Below, one piece after another: positions 34,852-43,545 of a stretch of DNA of 64,000 bases. The stretch's first letter is position 1. Every line of letters starts with the position of its first letter. The notes below the pieces were generated by a model. That model saw only the letters and a program-made list of their open reading frames with translations. It was not told where the DNA came from and searched no databases. The stretch comes from Bacteroides sp. CAG:770. Its GTDB lineage: Bacteria; Bacteroidota; Bacteroidia; Bacteroidales; UBA932. The position numbers were made by a program, and so were the translations under genes. The stretch is taken from positions 42,354-106,353 of the forward strand of contig FR890644.1 in NCBI GenBank assembly GCA_000435075.1, in the 5' to 3' direction.

Positions 34852-36180
34852 ATGAAAAAAATTGGATTTATCGTTGCTTCAACGGTCTTGATGATTTTCG
34901 GCGGAAACATTATGTCCGCTCAGGGCAAGTATGGCGCTGACAGTGCTGAGTGTATCAAATACTTGTCTTATTACAAAGAGTACTACAAGAGCAAGAACTT
35001 TGATGCTGCCCTCCCTAACTGGAGAAAGGCATACTCACTCTGCCCTCCTACTGCAAACCAGACCATGCTTATCGACGGTACCTCTCTCATGAGAAAGGTT
35101 ATCGCAAAGAATGCTGCAAATGCCCAGTACAGAGCTGCTCTGGTGGATACTCTGCTCACAATCCACAGAACACGTGCACAGTATTATCCTAAATATAAGG
35201 TAGTTGCCTTGAACAACCTTGGACTTGACATGGCCAACTTCTACAAGAATGATGCGGAGAAACTTTTCAACGGATTGAATGAGGTTATCGCCGAGAACAA
35301 GGAGCAGACAAAGGCTTCAGTCCTCCTCATCGACCTCAATGCCGCAATCCAGTTGTATCAGGACAGCCAGCTCGATGCTGACGCTCTTATCAATGTTTAC
35401 CAGAACAACATGGCATATCTCGAGCAGGCAGTTCCTGCTGATGCCAATGCCAAAGAGGAACTTGAGAAGGTAAAAGACGATATGGAAAGCCTCTTCATCA
35501 GCAGTAAGGTTGCAAGCTGTGAGAAGATTCTCGAGGTTTACACTCCTAGGTATGAGGCTGCACCTGAGGATCTTGCACTCGTTTCCAATATCGTGAAGAT
35601 GATGAGCGCAGCTGACGACTGTACAGACAATGACCTCTATCTCAGAGCTGCAACATCACTCCACAAACTCCAGCCTACATGCCAGTCAGCATACTTCCTT
35701 TACAGACTCAATGCTGCAAGAGGAAACTATGATGAGGCAATCAGTGCTCTCACCGAGGCTCTCACTTATCCTGACATCAATGTCGAGACAGCTGCGGACT
35801 ATAACTACGAGGCTGCTACATTCTGCCTGAAGAACGGACACAATGCCAAGGCTATCGAGTTTGCAGAGAAAGCTAAGGAACTTTCTTCAAACTATACAGG
35901 AAAGGCTTACTTCCTTATCGGAACCATCTGGGGCGCAACCACTTGCACCGGTGATGAAATTTCACGCAGAGCTCCTTACTGGGTTGCTGTTGACTACATG
36001 GAGAAGGCAAAGGCAGCTGATGCTTCACTTGCTGACGATTGCAACAAAATGATCTCCCAGTACAGAGTTTACTATCCTCAGACAGCAGAGGCATTTATGT
36101 ATAACCTTACAGACGGCCAGTCTTACACTGTATCTTGCGGTGGAATGAAGGCTACGACCAGAGTAAGGACCCAGAAATAA
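34852..36180 (+). CDS. periplasmic TPR-repeat protein
   Basis: 442 residues with signal peptide (MKKIGFIVASTVLMIFGGNIMSA-Q). The mature part is almost wholly alpha-helical, with tetratricopeptide-like units clearest at about 285-400 (LYRLNAARGNYDEAISALTEAL; ATFCLKNGHNAKAIEFAEKAKEL; AYFLIGTIWG). It probably serves as a scaffold in envelope assembly (inference from neighbours). Codon use is strongly biased towards C- and T-ending preferred codons, as in highly expressed genes, and the CATTGAC word is missing. Confidence 0.85.
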   Translation: MKKIGFIVASTVLMIFGGNIMSAQGKYGADSAECIKYLSYYKEYYKSKNFDAALPNWRKAYSLCPPTANQTMLIDGTSLMRKVIAKNAANAQYRAALVDTLLTIHRTRAQYYPKYKVVALNNLGLDMANFYKNDAEKLFNGLNEVIAENKEQTKASVLLIDLNAAIQLYQDSQLDADALINVYQNNMAYLEQAVPADANAKEELEKVKDDMESLFISSKVASCEKILEVYTPRYEAAPEDLALVSNIVKMMSAADDCTDNDLYLRAATSLHKLQPTCQSAYFLYRLNAARGNYDEAISALTEALTYPDINVETAADYNYEAATFCLKNGHNAKAIEFAEKAKELSSNYTGKAYFLIGTIWGATTCTGDEISRRAPYWVAVDYMEKAKAADASLADDCNKMISQYRVYYPQTAEAFMYNLTDGQSYTVSCGGMKATTRVRTQK

Positions 36181-36215
36181 TCATCTGGCAGTTTCCAATT
36201 AAACATTTGTATCCT

Positions 36216-36845
36216 TTGAAAAGGTACGGAAATATCATAAAGATGATAGCAACCGCATCAGCGGTTGCTTTCGTCGTTTATTCATGCAAATCGAAATTGT
36301 CTGTCGCCGAGCGTCTGGATTTGTCCAAAACTCCTCTTCAGACCGTGGACAGCATGTATATGCTTCAGACCGACAATGGCAAGATTCAGATGCGCGTCGT
36401 TACCGGTAAACTCCAGAGATTTGACAATGATTCGGTGTCGTATGAGTACTTCCCTGACGGTCTGTGGGTTTATGCATATACGGATGACGAAGTTCTCGAA
36501 TCGACCATTGTTTCTGACGAGGCCAGCCATGAGAGGAACAAGAAAACCGACAAGGAAATTTGGAAGGCTTTCGGGAATGTGGTCGTGAAGAATATCGTCA
36601 AGCAGCAGACAATGGAAACTGACACTATCTATTGGGACAGGACGAACAAAGAGATTTATACGGACTGTTACGTGAGAATGTATTCCCCTGACGGCTTTAT
36701 GCAGGGGTATGGAATGCGTTCCGATGAAAGGGCGCGGAACTCTATAATTCTTAAGCCTTTCAATAATTTTGCGGTGATAGTGAAGGATTCTACCGATGTA
36801 ATCATTGATTCAGTTAATTTTATAGGTCCATTGCTAAAAAAATAA
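36216..36845 (+). CDS. lptC: LPS export protein LptC
   Basis: 209 residues from the TTG at 36216, which gives a proper signal (basic MKRYGNIIKM, hydrophobic run, lipobox-like VYSC). The ATG at 36243 would leave no basic n-region, and the longer open frame to 36135 runs back into the TPR gene. The body shows the LptC/OstA-like beta-jellyroll: MLQTDNGKIQMRVVTGKLQRF, YFPDGLWVYAYTDD and TDTIYWDRTNKEIYTD. LptC lifts LPS from the inner-membrane ABC transporter to LptA. Confidence 0.82.
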   Translation: MKRYGNIIKMIATASAVAFVVYSCKSKLSVAERLDLSKTPLQTVDSMYMLQTDNGKIQMRVVTGKLQRFDNDSVSYEYFPDGLWVYAYTDDEVLESTIVSDEASHERNKKTDKEIWKAFGNVVVKNIVKQQTMETDTIYWDRTNKEIYTDCYVRMYSPDGFMQGYGMRSDERARNSIILKPFNNFAVIVKDSTDVIIDSVNFIGPLLKK

Positions 36846-36916
36846 TGCTGGTTTCGTGGAAAATTGCTATCTTCGTACCCCTTAACAAATTGTAATTAAT
36901 TAAATAAACTATAACA

Positions 36917-39010
36917 ATGGCGGTTCTTGAAAAGTTACGCGTAAAATTCGGCATGGCGGTATCCATTATCATCGCCATAGGCCTGTTATCCTTCATTATA
37001 GATCCGAATGAAGTAATTTCAGCTTTCAACGGAATGTCATCTAAATTTGACGTTGGCGAAATTAACGGCAAGTCGGTATCTTACAACAATTTCCAGGAGG
37101 ATATCCAGAAATTCACCACTATCAATGAATTCATGACAGGATCGTCTGCCCAGGGCGCTGAGCAGCAGGCACAGATTAGAAATGCAGCATGGCAGGACCT
37201 TATCTACAGATACCTTTTCGATGAGAAGGCTGTAGAGGCTGGTCTTAAGGTTGGTGATGCAGAAATGCTTGACCTTACAACAGGTAATGCCATTTCTCCT
37301 CTTATCGCACAGAATCCTGCATTCCTGGATGAGAACGGAAATTTCTCAAAATCTAACCTTGTACAGCTTGTAAACAATCTCGATCAGGATCAGTCAGGAA
37401 ATCTCAGACTCTACTGGAACTATCTCCAGAGCTCTATCTACAACCAGCAGCTGTTCGCGAAGTACAACTCATTGTTTACTCAGAGCAACGTAATGTCACC
37501 TATGATGCTCAAGAGAACCATCGCTGAGAACAACAACACTTCAGACGTTGATTTCGTAATGGTTCCTTTCGGATATCAGCAGGACTCTTCCATCGTTGTT
37601 TCTGACAGCGAGATTAAGAACTTCTACAATTCCCACAAGAAGTTCTACAAGCAGTCTGCAAGCCGCGATATCGAATATGTAGTATTCGAAGTTAAGCCTT
37701 CTGCGAAGGACGTTGCTGAAGAGGGCAAGAAAGTAGCAGAACTTCATGAGGAATTCGCTACTGCAGCCAATATGAAGTCCTTCCTTATGAAGAACTCTGA
37801 CAAGCCATATGAGGATATCTACTACAAGAAAGGTGACCTCAATACGGTTTCTCCTGAAATTGAAGAGTTCGTATGGAACAGCAATGAGAATGTTTCAGGC
37901 GTGATTGCAAAGGGTAATGACTTCTGTGTAGCAAGAGTTATGGATACCAGAATGATTCCTGACTCAGTATATGTAAAGCACATCCTTCTCCAGGGTGACA
38001 ATGCCGAGAAAGAGGCTGACAGTTTGAAGAATGTCATCGCCAATGGCGGTAACTTCTCAAGCCTTGCCGCTCTCTATTCTCTCGACAAGAACTCTGCAGC
38101 AGACGGCGAAAAAGGAAACATCGGCTGGATGACCCAGAACTATATGATTCCTGGTTTCGAGTCAGTTCTTACAGCTGCCAAGAACGTTCCTTTCGTTCTC
38201 AAGACAAACTATGGCTATCACGTAGTGGAAGTTTCCAAGACTACTGCTCCTGTCCTCAAGAAGAAAGTTGCAGTGCTCTATAAGGAGACCCTTGCAAGCA
38301 AGGAAACATTCCAGACGGCTTATGCGAAGGCCAATAAGTTCGCTGTCACAGCAGCTGGAAGTTACGACAACTACAAGAAGGCAGTCGATACACTCGGAGT
38401 TTATTCTCACCCTGTAAACAATATGCTCGAAGGAACTGACAGACTTGGTTCTATCGATAACGCCAAGGAAGTTTCACGTTGGGCATTCGAGAACAAGGTC
38501 GGCAAGGTTTCCAACATCATCACCGTAGACAACAACTACTTCATCATCGCTACCGTCCGCGGAATCCACAAAGAAGGATATGCTAAGGTCAATGAAGTTG
38601 CTTCTTCTATCAAGCAGCAGCTTTACTACGAGAAACTCGCTGCGAAGAAGTCGGCTGAAGTTGCTGAGAAGATCAAGGGAATGGATGACCTCCAGGCTAT
38701 TGCAGAGAAACTTGGAACAACCGTAAGTTCACAGTCAGGTATTGCATTCTCATCAATGAGCGCCCAGGGTCTTGATCCTAAGTTCATCGGTGCTGTATCT
38801 GTAGCTGAGGTAGGCAAGGTAAGTGCTCCTATCGCAGGTTCCATCGGAGTATATGTATTCAAGGTTACAGGTCGTGATACCGGATCATTCTACACTGAGG
38901 ATGATGCTAAGGCACGTCAGAGCCAGATGGCTATGTACGCTTCACAGATGATTATCCCTGTCATGATGCAGGATGCTGACGTGAAGGACAACAGAGCAAG
39001 ATTCTATTAA
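36917..39010 (+). CDS. ppiD: PpiD-like membrane-anchored peptidyl-prolyl isomerase
   Basis: 697 residues. A single N-terminal membrane anchor (MAVLEKLRVKFGMAVSIIIAIGLLSFII) is followed by a SurA_N-type chaperone domain (about 45-230). A parvulin domain spans about 340-430 (YVKHILLQGDNAEKEADSLKNVI ... GNIGWMTQNYMIPGFE ... TNYGYHVVEV), and a long C-terminal helical part follows. It likely folds outer-membrane proteins in the periplasm. Last gene of the coaX-barrel-TPR-lptC-ppiD group, ending at a strong terminator. It contains the only CATTGAC word (at 38588, as GTCAATG) in nearly 10 kb. Confidence 0.9.
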   Translation: MAVLEKLRVKFGMAVSIIIAIGLLSFIIDPNEVISAFNGMSSKFDVGEINGKSVSYNNFQEDIQKFTTINEFMTGSSAQGAEQQAQIRNAAWQDLIYRYLFDEKAVEAGLKVGDAEMLDLTTGNAISPLIAQNPAFLDENGNFSKSNLVQLVNNLDQDQSGNLRLYWNYLQSSIYNQQLFAKYNSLFTQSNVMSPMMLKRTIAENNNTSDVDFVMVPFGYQQDSSIVVSDSEIKNFYNSHKKFYKQSASRDIEYVVFEVKPSAKDVAEEGKKVAELHEEFATAANMKSFLMKNSDKPYEDIYYKKGDLNTVSPEIEEFVWNSNENVSGVIAKGNDFCVARVMDTRMIPDSVYVKHILLQGDNAEKEADSLKNVIANGGNFSSLAALYSLDKNSAADGEKGNIGWMTQNYMIPGFESVLTAAKNVPFVLKTNYGYHVVEVSKTTAPVLKKKVAVLYKETLASKETFQTAYAKANKFAVTAAGSYDNYKKAVDTLGVYSHPVNNMLEGTDRLGSIDNAKEVSRWAFENKVGKVSNIITVDNNYFIIATVRGIHKEGYAKVNEVASSIKQQLYYEKLAAKKSAEVAEKIKGMDDLQAIAEKLGTTVSSQSGIAFSSMSAQGLDPKFIGAVSVAEVGKVSAPIAGSIGVYVFKVTGRDTGSFYTEDDAKARQSQMAMYASQMIIPVMMQDADVKDNRARFY

Positions 39011-39028
39011 TAGAGATAGACAATAGTC

Positions 39029-39062
39029 AAAAAAGACCGGTCGTCAAGGCCGGTCTTTTTTT
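39029..39062 (+). terminator. rho-independent terminator of the envelope cluster
   Basis: AAAAAAGACCGG and CCGGTCTTTTTT arms around a short loop, followed by further T. Confidence 0.88.
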
Positions 39063-39075
39063 GTGTATTATAAAA

Positions 39076-39093
39076 GTTCCGCACCCGCGGAAC
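39076..39093. repeat. 7-bp perfect hairpin between convergent genes
   Basis: GTTCCGC-ACCC-GCGGAAC within AAAAGTTCCGC and GCGGAACCTT. It resembles the hairpin at 15490-15513 (AAGTTTCGCA/TGCGAAACTT) with a C/T change compensated on the other arm. Confidence 0.5.
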
Positions 39094-39104
39094 CTTAGCG
39101 TTTC

Positions 39105-40205
39105 TTAGACATTGAAAAGGAAGTGCATGATGTCACCATCCTGGACAGTGTACTCCTTGCCCTCCGTAGCGAGCTTTCCTGCGGCTCTTACGGCAGCTTC
39201 TGACTTGTATTGGATAAAGTCTTCATACTTGATGACTTCTGCGCGTATAAAGCCTTTTTCGAAGTCGGAGTGGATTACGCCGGCAGCCTTAGGTGCCTTG
39301 TCTCCCTTATTTATGGTCCAGGCGCGGCACTCGTCAGCTCCTGCAGTGAAGAAAGTCTGGAGACCTAGCAGTTTGTAGGCACTCTGAATGAGTCTTGCTG
39401 AACCTGATTCGGTCAATCCCATCTCATCCAGGAACATCTGTCTGTCCTCATAACTCTCCATTTCTGCGATGTCGGATTCGGTTCTTGCGGAAATGATAAG
39501 AATCTCGGCATGCTCATCCTTTGTTGCCTCCCTTACGGCATCCACATAAGCATTTCCGTTTACTGCAGACTTGTCATCCACATTGCAGACATACATTACA
39601 GGCTTGTTTGTAAGAAGGAAAAGGTCATGTGCCATAGCCTCTTCATCAGATGTAAGCTCTACAGTACGGCAAGACTTGCCGGATTCGAGGGCTTTCTTGT
39701 ATCTGAGAAGCAGTTCCATGAGCTTCTTGGCATCCTTGTCTCCACCTGTATTGGCCTGTTTCTGGACCTTTGCAAGCCTGCTTTCCACAGTCTCGAGGTC
39801 CTTGATCTGCAACTCTGTATCTACAACCTCCTTATCCCTTACCGGATCCACAGAACCATCCACGTGGACAATATTGTCATTGTCGAAACATCTCAGCACG
39901 TGAAGAATAGCATCAGTTTCACGAATATTCGCCAGGAACTGATTTCCCAGTCCTTCACCCTTGCTGGCACCCTTTACGAGGCCTGCGATATCCACGATAT
40001 CTACAGTGGCAGGCACTACCCTCTTCGGGTTGCAAAGGTCTGCAAGTGCTTCAAGCCTCTTGTCAGGAACGTTAGTCGAACCGAGATTTGGCTCTATTGT
40101 GCAGAACGGAAAGTTTGCGCTCTGGGCCTTTCCTGAACTGATACAGTTGAAAAGTGTGGATTTCCCGACATTAGGAAGTCCTACAATTCCGCATTTAAGT
40201 GACAT
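39105..40205 (-). CDS. ychF: redox-regulated ATPase YchF (OLA1 family)
   Basis: 366 residues, standard length. G1 GIVGLPNVGKSTLFN is at 6-20, the DIVDIAGLVKGASKGEGLGNQFL region near 70, and NVDD in the G4 position (altered from NKxD, giving ATP preference). The C-terminal TGS domain covers about 280-366 (FFTAGADECRAWTINKGDKAPKAAGVIHSDFEKGFIRAEV). It binds ribosomes and is linked to stress responses. Single-gene unit with its own -7 box. Confidence 0.96.
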   Translation of the reverse strand: MSLKCGIVGLPNVGKSTLFNCISSGKAQSANFPFCTIEPNLGSTNVPDKRLEALADLCNPKRVVPATVDIVDIAGLVKGASKGEGLGNQFLANIRETDAILHVLRCFDNDNIVHVDGSVDPVRDKEVVDTELQIKDLETVESRLAKVQKQANTGGDKDAKKLMELLLRYKKALESGKSCRTVELTSDEEAMAHDLFLLTNKPVMYVCNVDDKSAVNGNAYVDAVREATKDEHAEILIISARTESDIAEMESYEDRQMFLDEMGLTESGSARLIQSAYKLLGLQTFFTAGADECRAWTINKGDKAPKAAGVIHSDFEKGFIRAEVIKYEDFIQYKSEAAVRAAGKLATEGKEYTVQDGDIMHFLFNV

Positions 40206-40237
40206 ATATGATTAAAATTTTTCGTCAAATCAAACCA

Positions 40238-40245
40238 CAAAGGTA
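40238..40245 (-). promoter_or_regulatory. putative -7 box of ychF
   Basis: Minus-strand TACCTTTG fits TAnnTTTG, 33 bp before the ATG. To its right, 40250-40310 holds two copies of ATGATTTTTAAAC in AT-rich DNA. Confidence 0.4.
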
Positions 40246-40345
40246 GTAATAAAAAAGTTTTTATGATTTTTAAACTACTTTTTTATGATTTTTAAACAAG
40301 TTTTCCGGGATACTGTTCATATTAGCGGCGACCAAAACGGATATT

Positions 40346-41374
40346 ATGGAACGGAGAATGAAAAAGATTGTTGCGGAAATTGTTGTGCTATTTTGTACAT
40401 TGCTCTCCCCTATTGCAAACGGCCTGTGCCGCAGTGAAAATGAGACAGTTCAATGCTGCCCTGCAGACTCTTCCGGAATGCTTGTAATGTTCTGGAATCT
40501 GGAGAATTACTTTGACTGGAGAGATGATGGCGCAAATGAGTCGGACAGCGACTTCAGTCCGTCTGGAAGCCGGCATTGGACACCTTCCAGGTTCTATGCC
40601 AAAAGCAATGCCATAGCCAAGTCAGTCTGGTGGATATCAGACAATTACGGAAAACTTCCGGATGTTGTGGGAGTGGCTGAAGTGGAAAACAGAGATGTTC
40701 TCATGCGGCTTCTTCATTCGACGTCACTGAACAAGGCGGGATATTCCATAGTCCACTTTGATTCCCCCGACAGGCGCGGGATAGATGTCGCGCTGCTCTG
40801 GCGGCGGGAAAACCTGGAATATGTGTCCGCACTCCCCTGCCATGTGGACGGATTGCAGACAAGGGATATCCTGCTTGTTCAGTTCATAAGGAAGAATGAC
40901 AATGCCAGGATGGCCTTCATCGTGGTACATCTTCCATCCAAATTCGGAGGCGGAAAGACAGCCTGGAAACGTAAAAAAGCGGCATCACGCCTCCGTGAAG
41001 TGGCAGATTCCGTCTATAATGCCGGTTTCGGGAACATTGTCGTAATGGGTGATTTCAATGATACACCGCGAGCCAGAGAGTTTGATGTCCTGAAACCGCT
41101 GCTTGAGAATAAGTCCGAGTCTCTGGCCTCAAAAGGCGAAGGAACCATAAGATTCAACGGAAAATGGGACTTGATAGACATGTTCTGGACAACCGGGCCA
41201 ATGTCAGATTCGTCATCAATGCATATCGTCAGAATCCCATTTCTGACCGTGAGAGACAATACCATGTCCGGAGAAAAGCCTCTCAGAACGTATGTGGGGC
41301 CGAACTATACGGGAGGAGTGAGCGACCATTGTCCGGTGCTTCTCGAAGTTAAAAAACTGCCAAATGACAACTAG
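40346..41374 (+). CDS. secreted endonuclease/exonuclease/phosphatase-family protein
   Basis: 342 residues; the ATG at 40358 (MKKIVAEIV) is an equally good start for the signal peptide, which ends near ANG. Family motifs: MLVMFWNLENYFD near 49, PDVVGVAEVENRDVL near 110 (metal Glu), FIVVHLPSKFGG near 195, VVMGDFNDTPRARE near 235 and GGVSDHCPVLLEV at the C-terminus. A metal-dependent phosphoesterase acting outside the cytoplasm; substrate unknown. Only distantly similar to the paralogue at 13460-14302. It is followed by a promoter for galK. Confidence 0.88.
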   Translation: MERRMKKIVAEIVVLFCTLLSPIANGLCRSENETVQCCPADSSGMLVMFWNLENYFDWRDDGANESDSDFSPSGSRHWTPSRFYAKSNAIAKSVWWISDNYGKLPDVVGVAEVENRDVLMRLLHSTSLNKAGYSIVHFDSPDRRGIDVALLWRRENLEYVSALPCHVDGLQTRDILLVQFIRKNDNARMAFIVVHLPSKFGGGKTAWKRKKAASRLREVADSVYNAGFGNIVVMGDFNDTPRAREFDVLKPLLENKSESLASKGEGTIRFNGKWDLIDMFWTTGPMSDSSSMHIVRIPFLTVRDNTMSGEKPLRTYVGPNYTGGVSDHCPVLLEVKKLPNDN

Positions 41375-41408
41375 TCCGTTTTTTAATGGAAATAACGATA
41401 TTTTTCAT

Positions 41409-41416
41409 TAAATTTG
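41409..41416 (+). promoter_or_regulatory. putative -7 box of galK
   Basis: TAAATTTG fits TAnnTTTG. It would give a leader of about 90 nt before the ATG at 41516, long enough for leader-based control, though I see no strong structure. Confidence 0.4.
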
Positions 41417-41515
41417 CTGAATAAGTCGGTAATTTCCAGAATGTAATAATGGACTGGTTTTTGTTCATTGCAGAGACTGGTTGTAAACAGGAAAAATAAT
41501 TAATACACATAAAAT

Positions 41516-42676
41516 ATGGAGATGAAATCCAAAATTCAGGAAAAATTCAAAGTCCTGTATGGTTCAGATGGTGAAATGTTCGCATCTGCGGGCCGTATCA
41601 ATCTTATCGGAGAACACACGGACTACAACGGCGGATACGTATTCCCGGGAGCTATCAACAAAGGCATTGTTGCCGAAATTAAAGTTAACGGAACTGACAA
41701 AGTTCATGCGTATTCTCTCGATTATGATGAATATGTAGAATTCGGACTTAACGAAGAAGACAAACCTCAGCAGAGCTGGGCGTGCTATATTTTCGGAGTA
41801 TGCCGTGAGACAATGAAGAGGGGCGGAAAAGTAGAAGGATTCGATACCGTATTCGCAGGAGACGTTCCTCTCGGAGCCGGCCTTTCTTCATCAGCTGCAC
41901 TTGAGAGTACATTTGCATATGCTTTGAACTATTTGTTCAACAACAAGATAGACAAATTCGAACTCGCCAAGATCGGACAGGCTACAGAGCATAACTACTG
42001 CGGTGTGAACTGCGGAATCATGGACCAGTTCGCATCCGTATTCGGAAAGAAGGGAAGCCTTATCCGACTGAACTGCAAGACATTGGAATACAAGTATTTC
42101 CCATTCGATCCTACTCAGGCAGGTTATAGACTCGTTCTCGTGGATTCATGCGTAAAACATGAGCTTGCATCTTCAGCATACAACAAGAGACGTCAGTCTT
42201 GCGAGAATGTCTGCGCTGCCATCAGAAAGAACCACAGCGACGTGGAGTTCCTCAGCGACGCCAAGAGAGTTTGGCTTGAGGAAGTACGCGACCTGGTTCC
42301 GGAGGAGGATTTCCTCAGAGCTGAGTACGTAATCGGCGAGGTACAGAGAGTCCTCGATGTGTGCGATGCGCTCGAAAGAGGTGACTATGAGACAGTTGGA
42401 GAGATGATGTATCAGACACACTTCGGTCTCAGCCATCTTTATGAGGTTAGCTGCGAGGAACTTGATTTCTTGAACAAACTTGCACGCAAATGTGACGTTA
42501 CCGGTTCACGTGTAATGGGCGGCGGTTTCGGAGGCTGTACCATCAACCTCGTCAAAGAAGAACTCTATGACAATTTCATCAACTCTGCCATCGAGCAGTT
42601 TACAGAGAAATTCGGTCACGCCCCTAAGATTTATGATGTCATCATAAGCGACGGAGCAAGAAAACTCGAAGACTAG
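41516..42676 (+). CDS. galK: galactokinase
   Basis: 386 residues. GHMP motifs: GRINLIGEHTDYNGGYVFPGAI (sugar-binding signature, about 23-44), VPLGAGLSSSAALE (ATP loop, near 118) and GSRVMGGGFGGCTINLV near 333. It phosphorylates galactose at C1 in the Leloir pathway. galM lies 10 kb downstream at 52108; galT/galE are not present. Codon use is highly biased and the CATTGAC word is absent, as in neighbouring genes of this stretch. Confidence 0.96.
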   Translation: MEMKSKIQEKFKVLYGSDGEMFASAGRINLIGEHTDYNGGYVFPGAINKGIVAEIKVNGTDKVHAYSLDYDEYVEFGLNEEDKPQQSWACYIFGVCRETMKRGGKVEGFDTVFAGDVPLGAGLSSSAALESTFAYALNYLFNNKIDKFELAKIGQATEHNYCGVNCGIMDQFASVFGKKGSLIRLNCKTLEYKYFPFDPTQAGYRLVLVDSCVKHELASSAYNKRRQSCENVCAAIRKNHSDVEFLSDAKRVWLEEVRDLVPEEDFLRAEYVIGEVQRVLDVCDALERGDYETVGEMMYQTHFGLSHLYEVSCEELDFLNKLARKCDVTGSRVMGGGFGGCTINLVKEELYDNFINSAIEQFTEKFGHAPKIYDVIISDGARKLED

Positions 42677-42691
42677 ATAATTCAGGAAAGG

Positions 42692-43384
42692 CTAGCGGAT
42701 TTTTGTAGCAAGCCATTCCTGATCGACAATAGCGAATCCCGGTGCCGGTACGACATCGGGGTTTCTTTTTATTATGCCGCGGCAGTCTTCATAGACATTG
42801 AAACCTATACTGATACCCTGAATCTGTCCGTCCAGAGGATAAGTCAGAGTAATGTCATTGTCGGCTCCTTCCATCTTGTAGAACTTGAATCTGGCGTCCA
42901 TAATCTGCTTGGCCTTCTCCTTATCTGTCTCTTTTTCAGCTATTTCCATCTTGGTGACATACTTGCAAAGTTCTATTGCGACATCATCCAGTCCGGCATC
43001 ATGGACATTGACCTTTTCTATAAGATCTCCGGCTTCATTGACCCTTCTGAGAGTATATCCGCGAAGCAGTTCTCCGCTCTTGTCCGCTTCGATCTGGGCG
43101 GAAATGGCCTTGATGTGACTTTCAACGAGAGCCCTTTCCGAAAACGACATGTTGGAAGGCGTCAGCCAGATCATCAGTTTCTCTTCAGGGTCATGATACA
43201 ATGTCTGGAACGGAGTAAGATTTACCTGTCCGCAATGCTCGCAGGACCAGAGGAAAATAGAGCCGTTCTTGACTTTTTCCTTCAGTTCAGGTGACTTGCT
43301 GACATTGATGTCAGGATAGGTATTCATATCTGTTTCAGCGCCGCATTTCGCGCATTTTGCTGTTATTGAAAGTGCTTCTGGCAT
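42692..43384 (-). CDS. CpXC-domain protein
   Basis: 230 residues from the ATG at 43382-43384. The open frame runs back to 43504, but a good -7 box at 43408-43415 lies inside that extension, so the shorter start is preferred. The N-terminus carries the paired cysteines of the CpXC family (ITAKCAKCGAE near 9-14 and LWSCEHCGQVNLTPFQTLYHD near 45), probably a zinc knuckle. The remainder is alpha/beta of unknown role. Convergent to galK, with 15 bp between stops. Confidence 0.72.
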   Translation of the reverse strand: MPEALSITAKCAKCGAETDMNTYPDINVSKSPELKEKVKNGSIFLWSCEHCGQVNLTPFQTLYHDPEEKLMIWLTPSNMSFSERALVESHIKAISAQIEADKSGELLRGYTLRRVNEAGDLIEKVNVHDAGLDDVAIELCKYVTKMEIAEKETDKEKAKQIMDARFKFYKMEGADNDITLTYPLDGQIQGISIGFNVYEDCRGIIKRNPDVVPAPGFAIVDQEWLATKIR

Positions 43385-43407
43385 AATTACTAGGGATAAA
43401 ATCAATG

Positions 43408-43415
43408 CAAAAATA
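43408..43415 (-). promoter_or_regulatory. -7 box of the CpXC gene
   Basis: Minus-strand TATTTTTG fits TAnnTTTG, 24 bp upstream of the ATG at 43384. It decides the start choice for that gene. Confidence 0.45.
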
Positions 43416-43545
43416 ATAATAATTACTATCTTTGGATGATTTTTGGGATGACCGCCCGGAAATTTTATGAAATAACGTTGATTAATCTCGAAGGCGAGAG
43501 ACATTCAGTTTCATAAGAACTCAACTAAAAACTAAATCTTATTCA

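Noticed and set aside
39855..39868. CCACGTGG core in ychF as another parS site
   Set aside because: Only the inner 10 bp (TCCACGTGGA) are palindromic; the outer GTT/AAC bases are absent.
42692..43504. Extended N-terminus of the CpXC protein including a hydrophobic helix
   Set aside because: A good -7 box lies inside the extension and the CpXC domain begins right after the shorter start.
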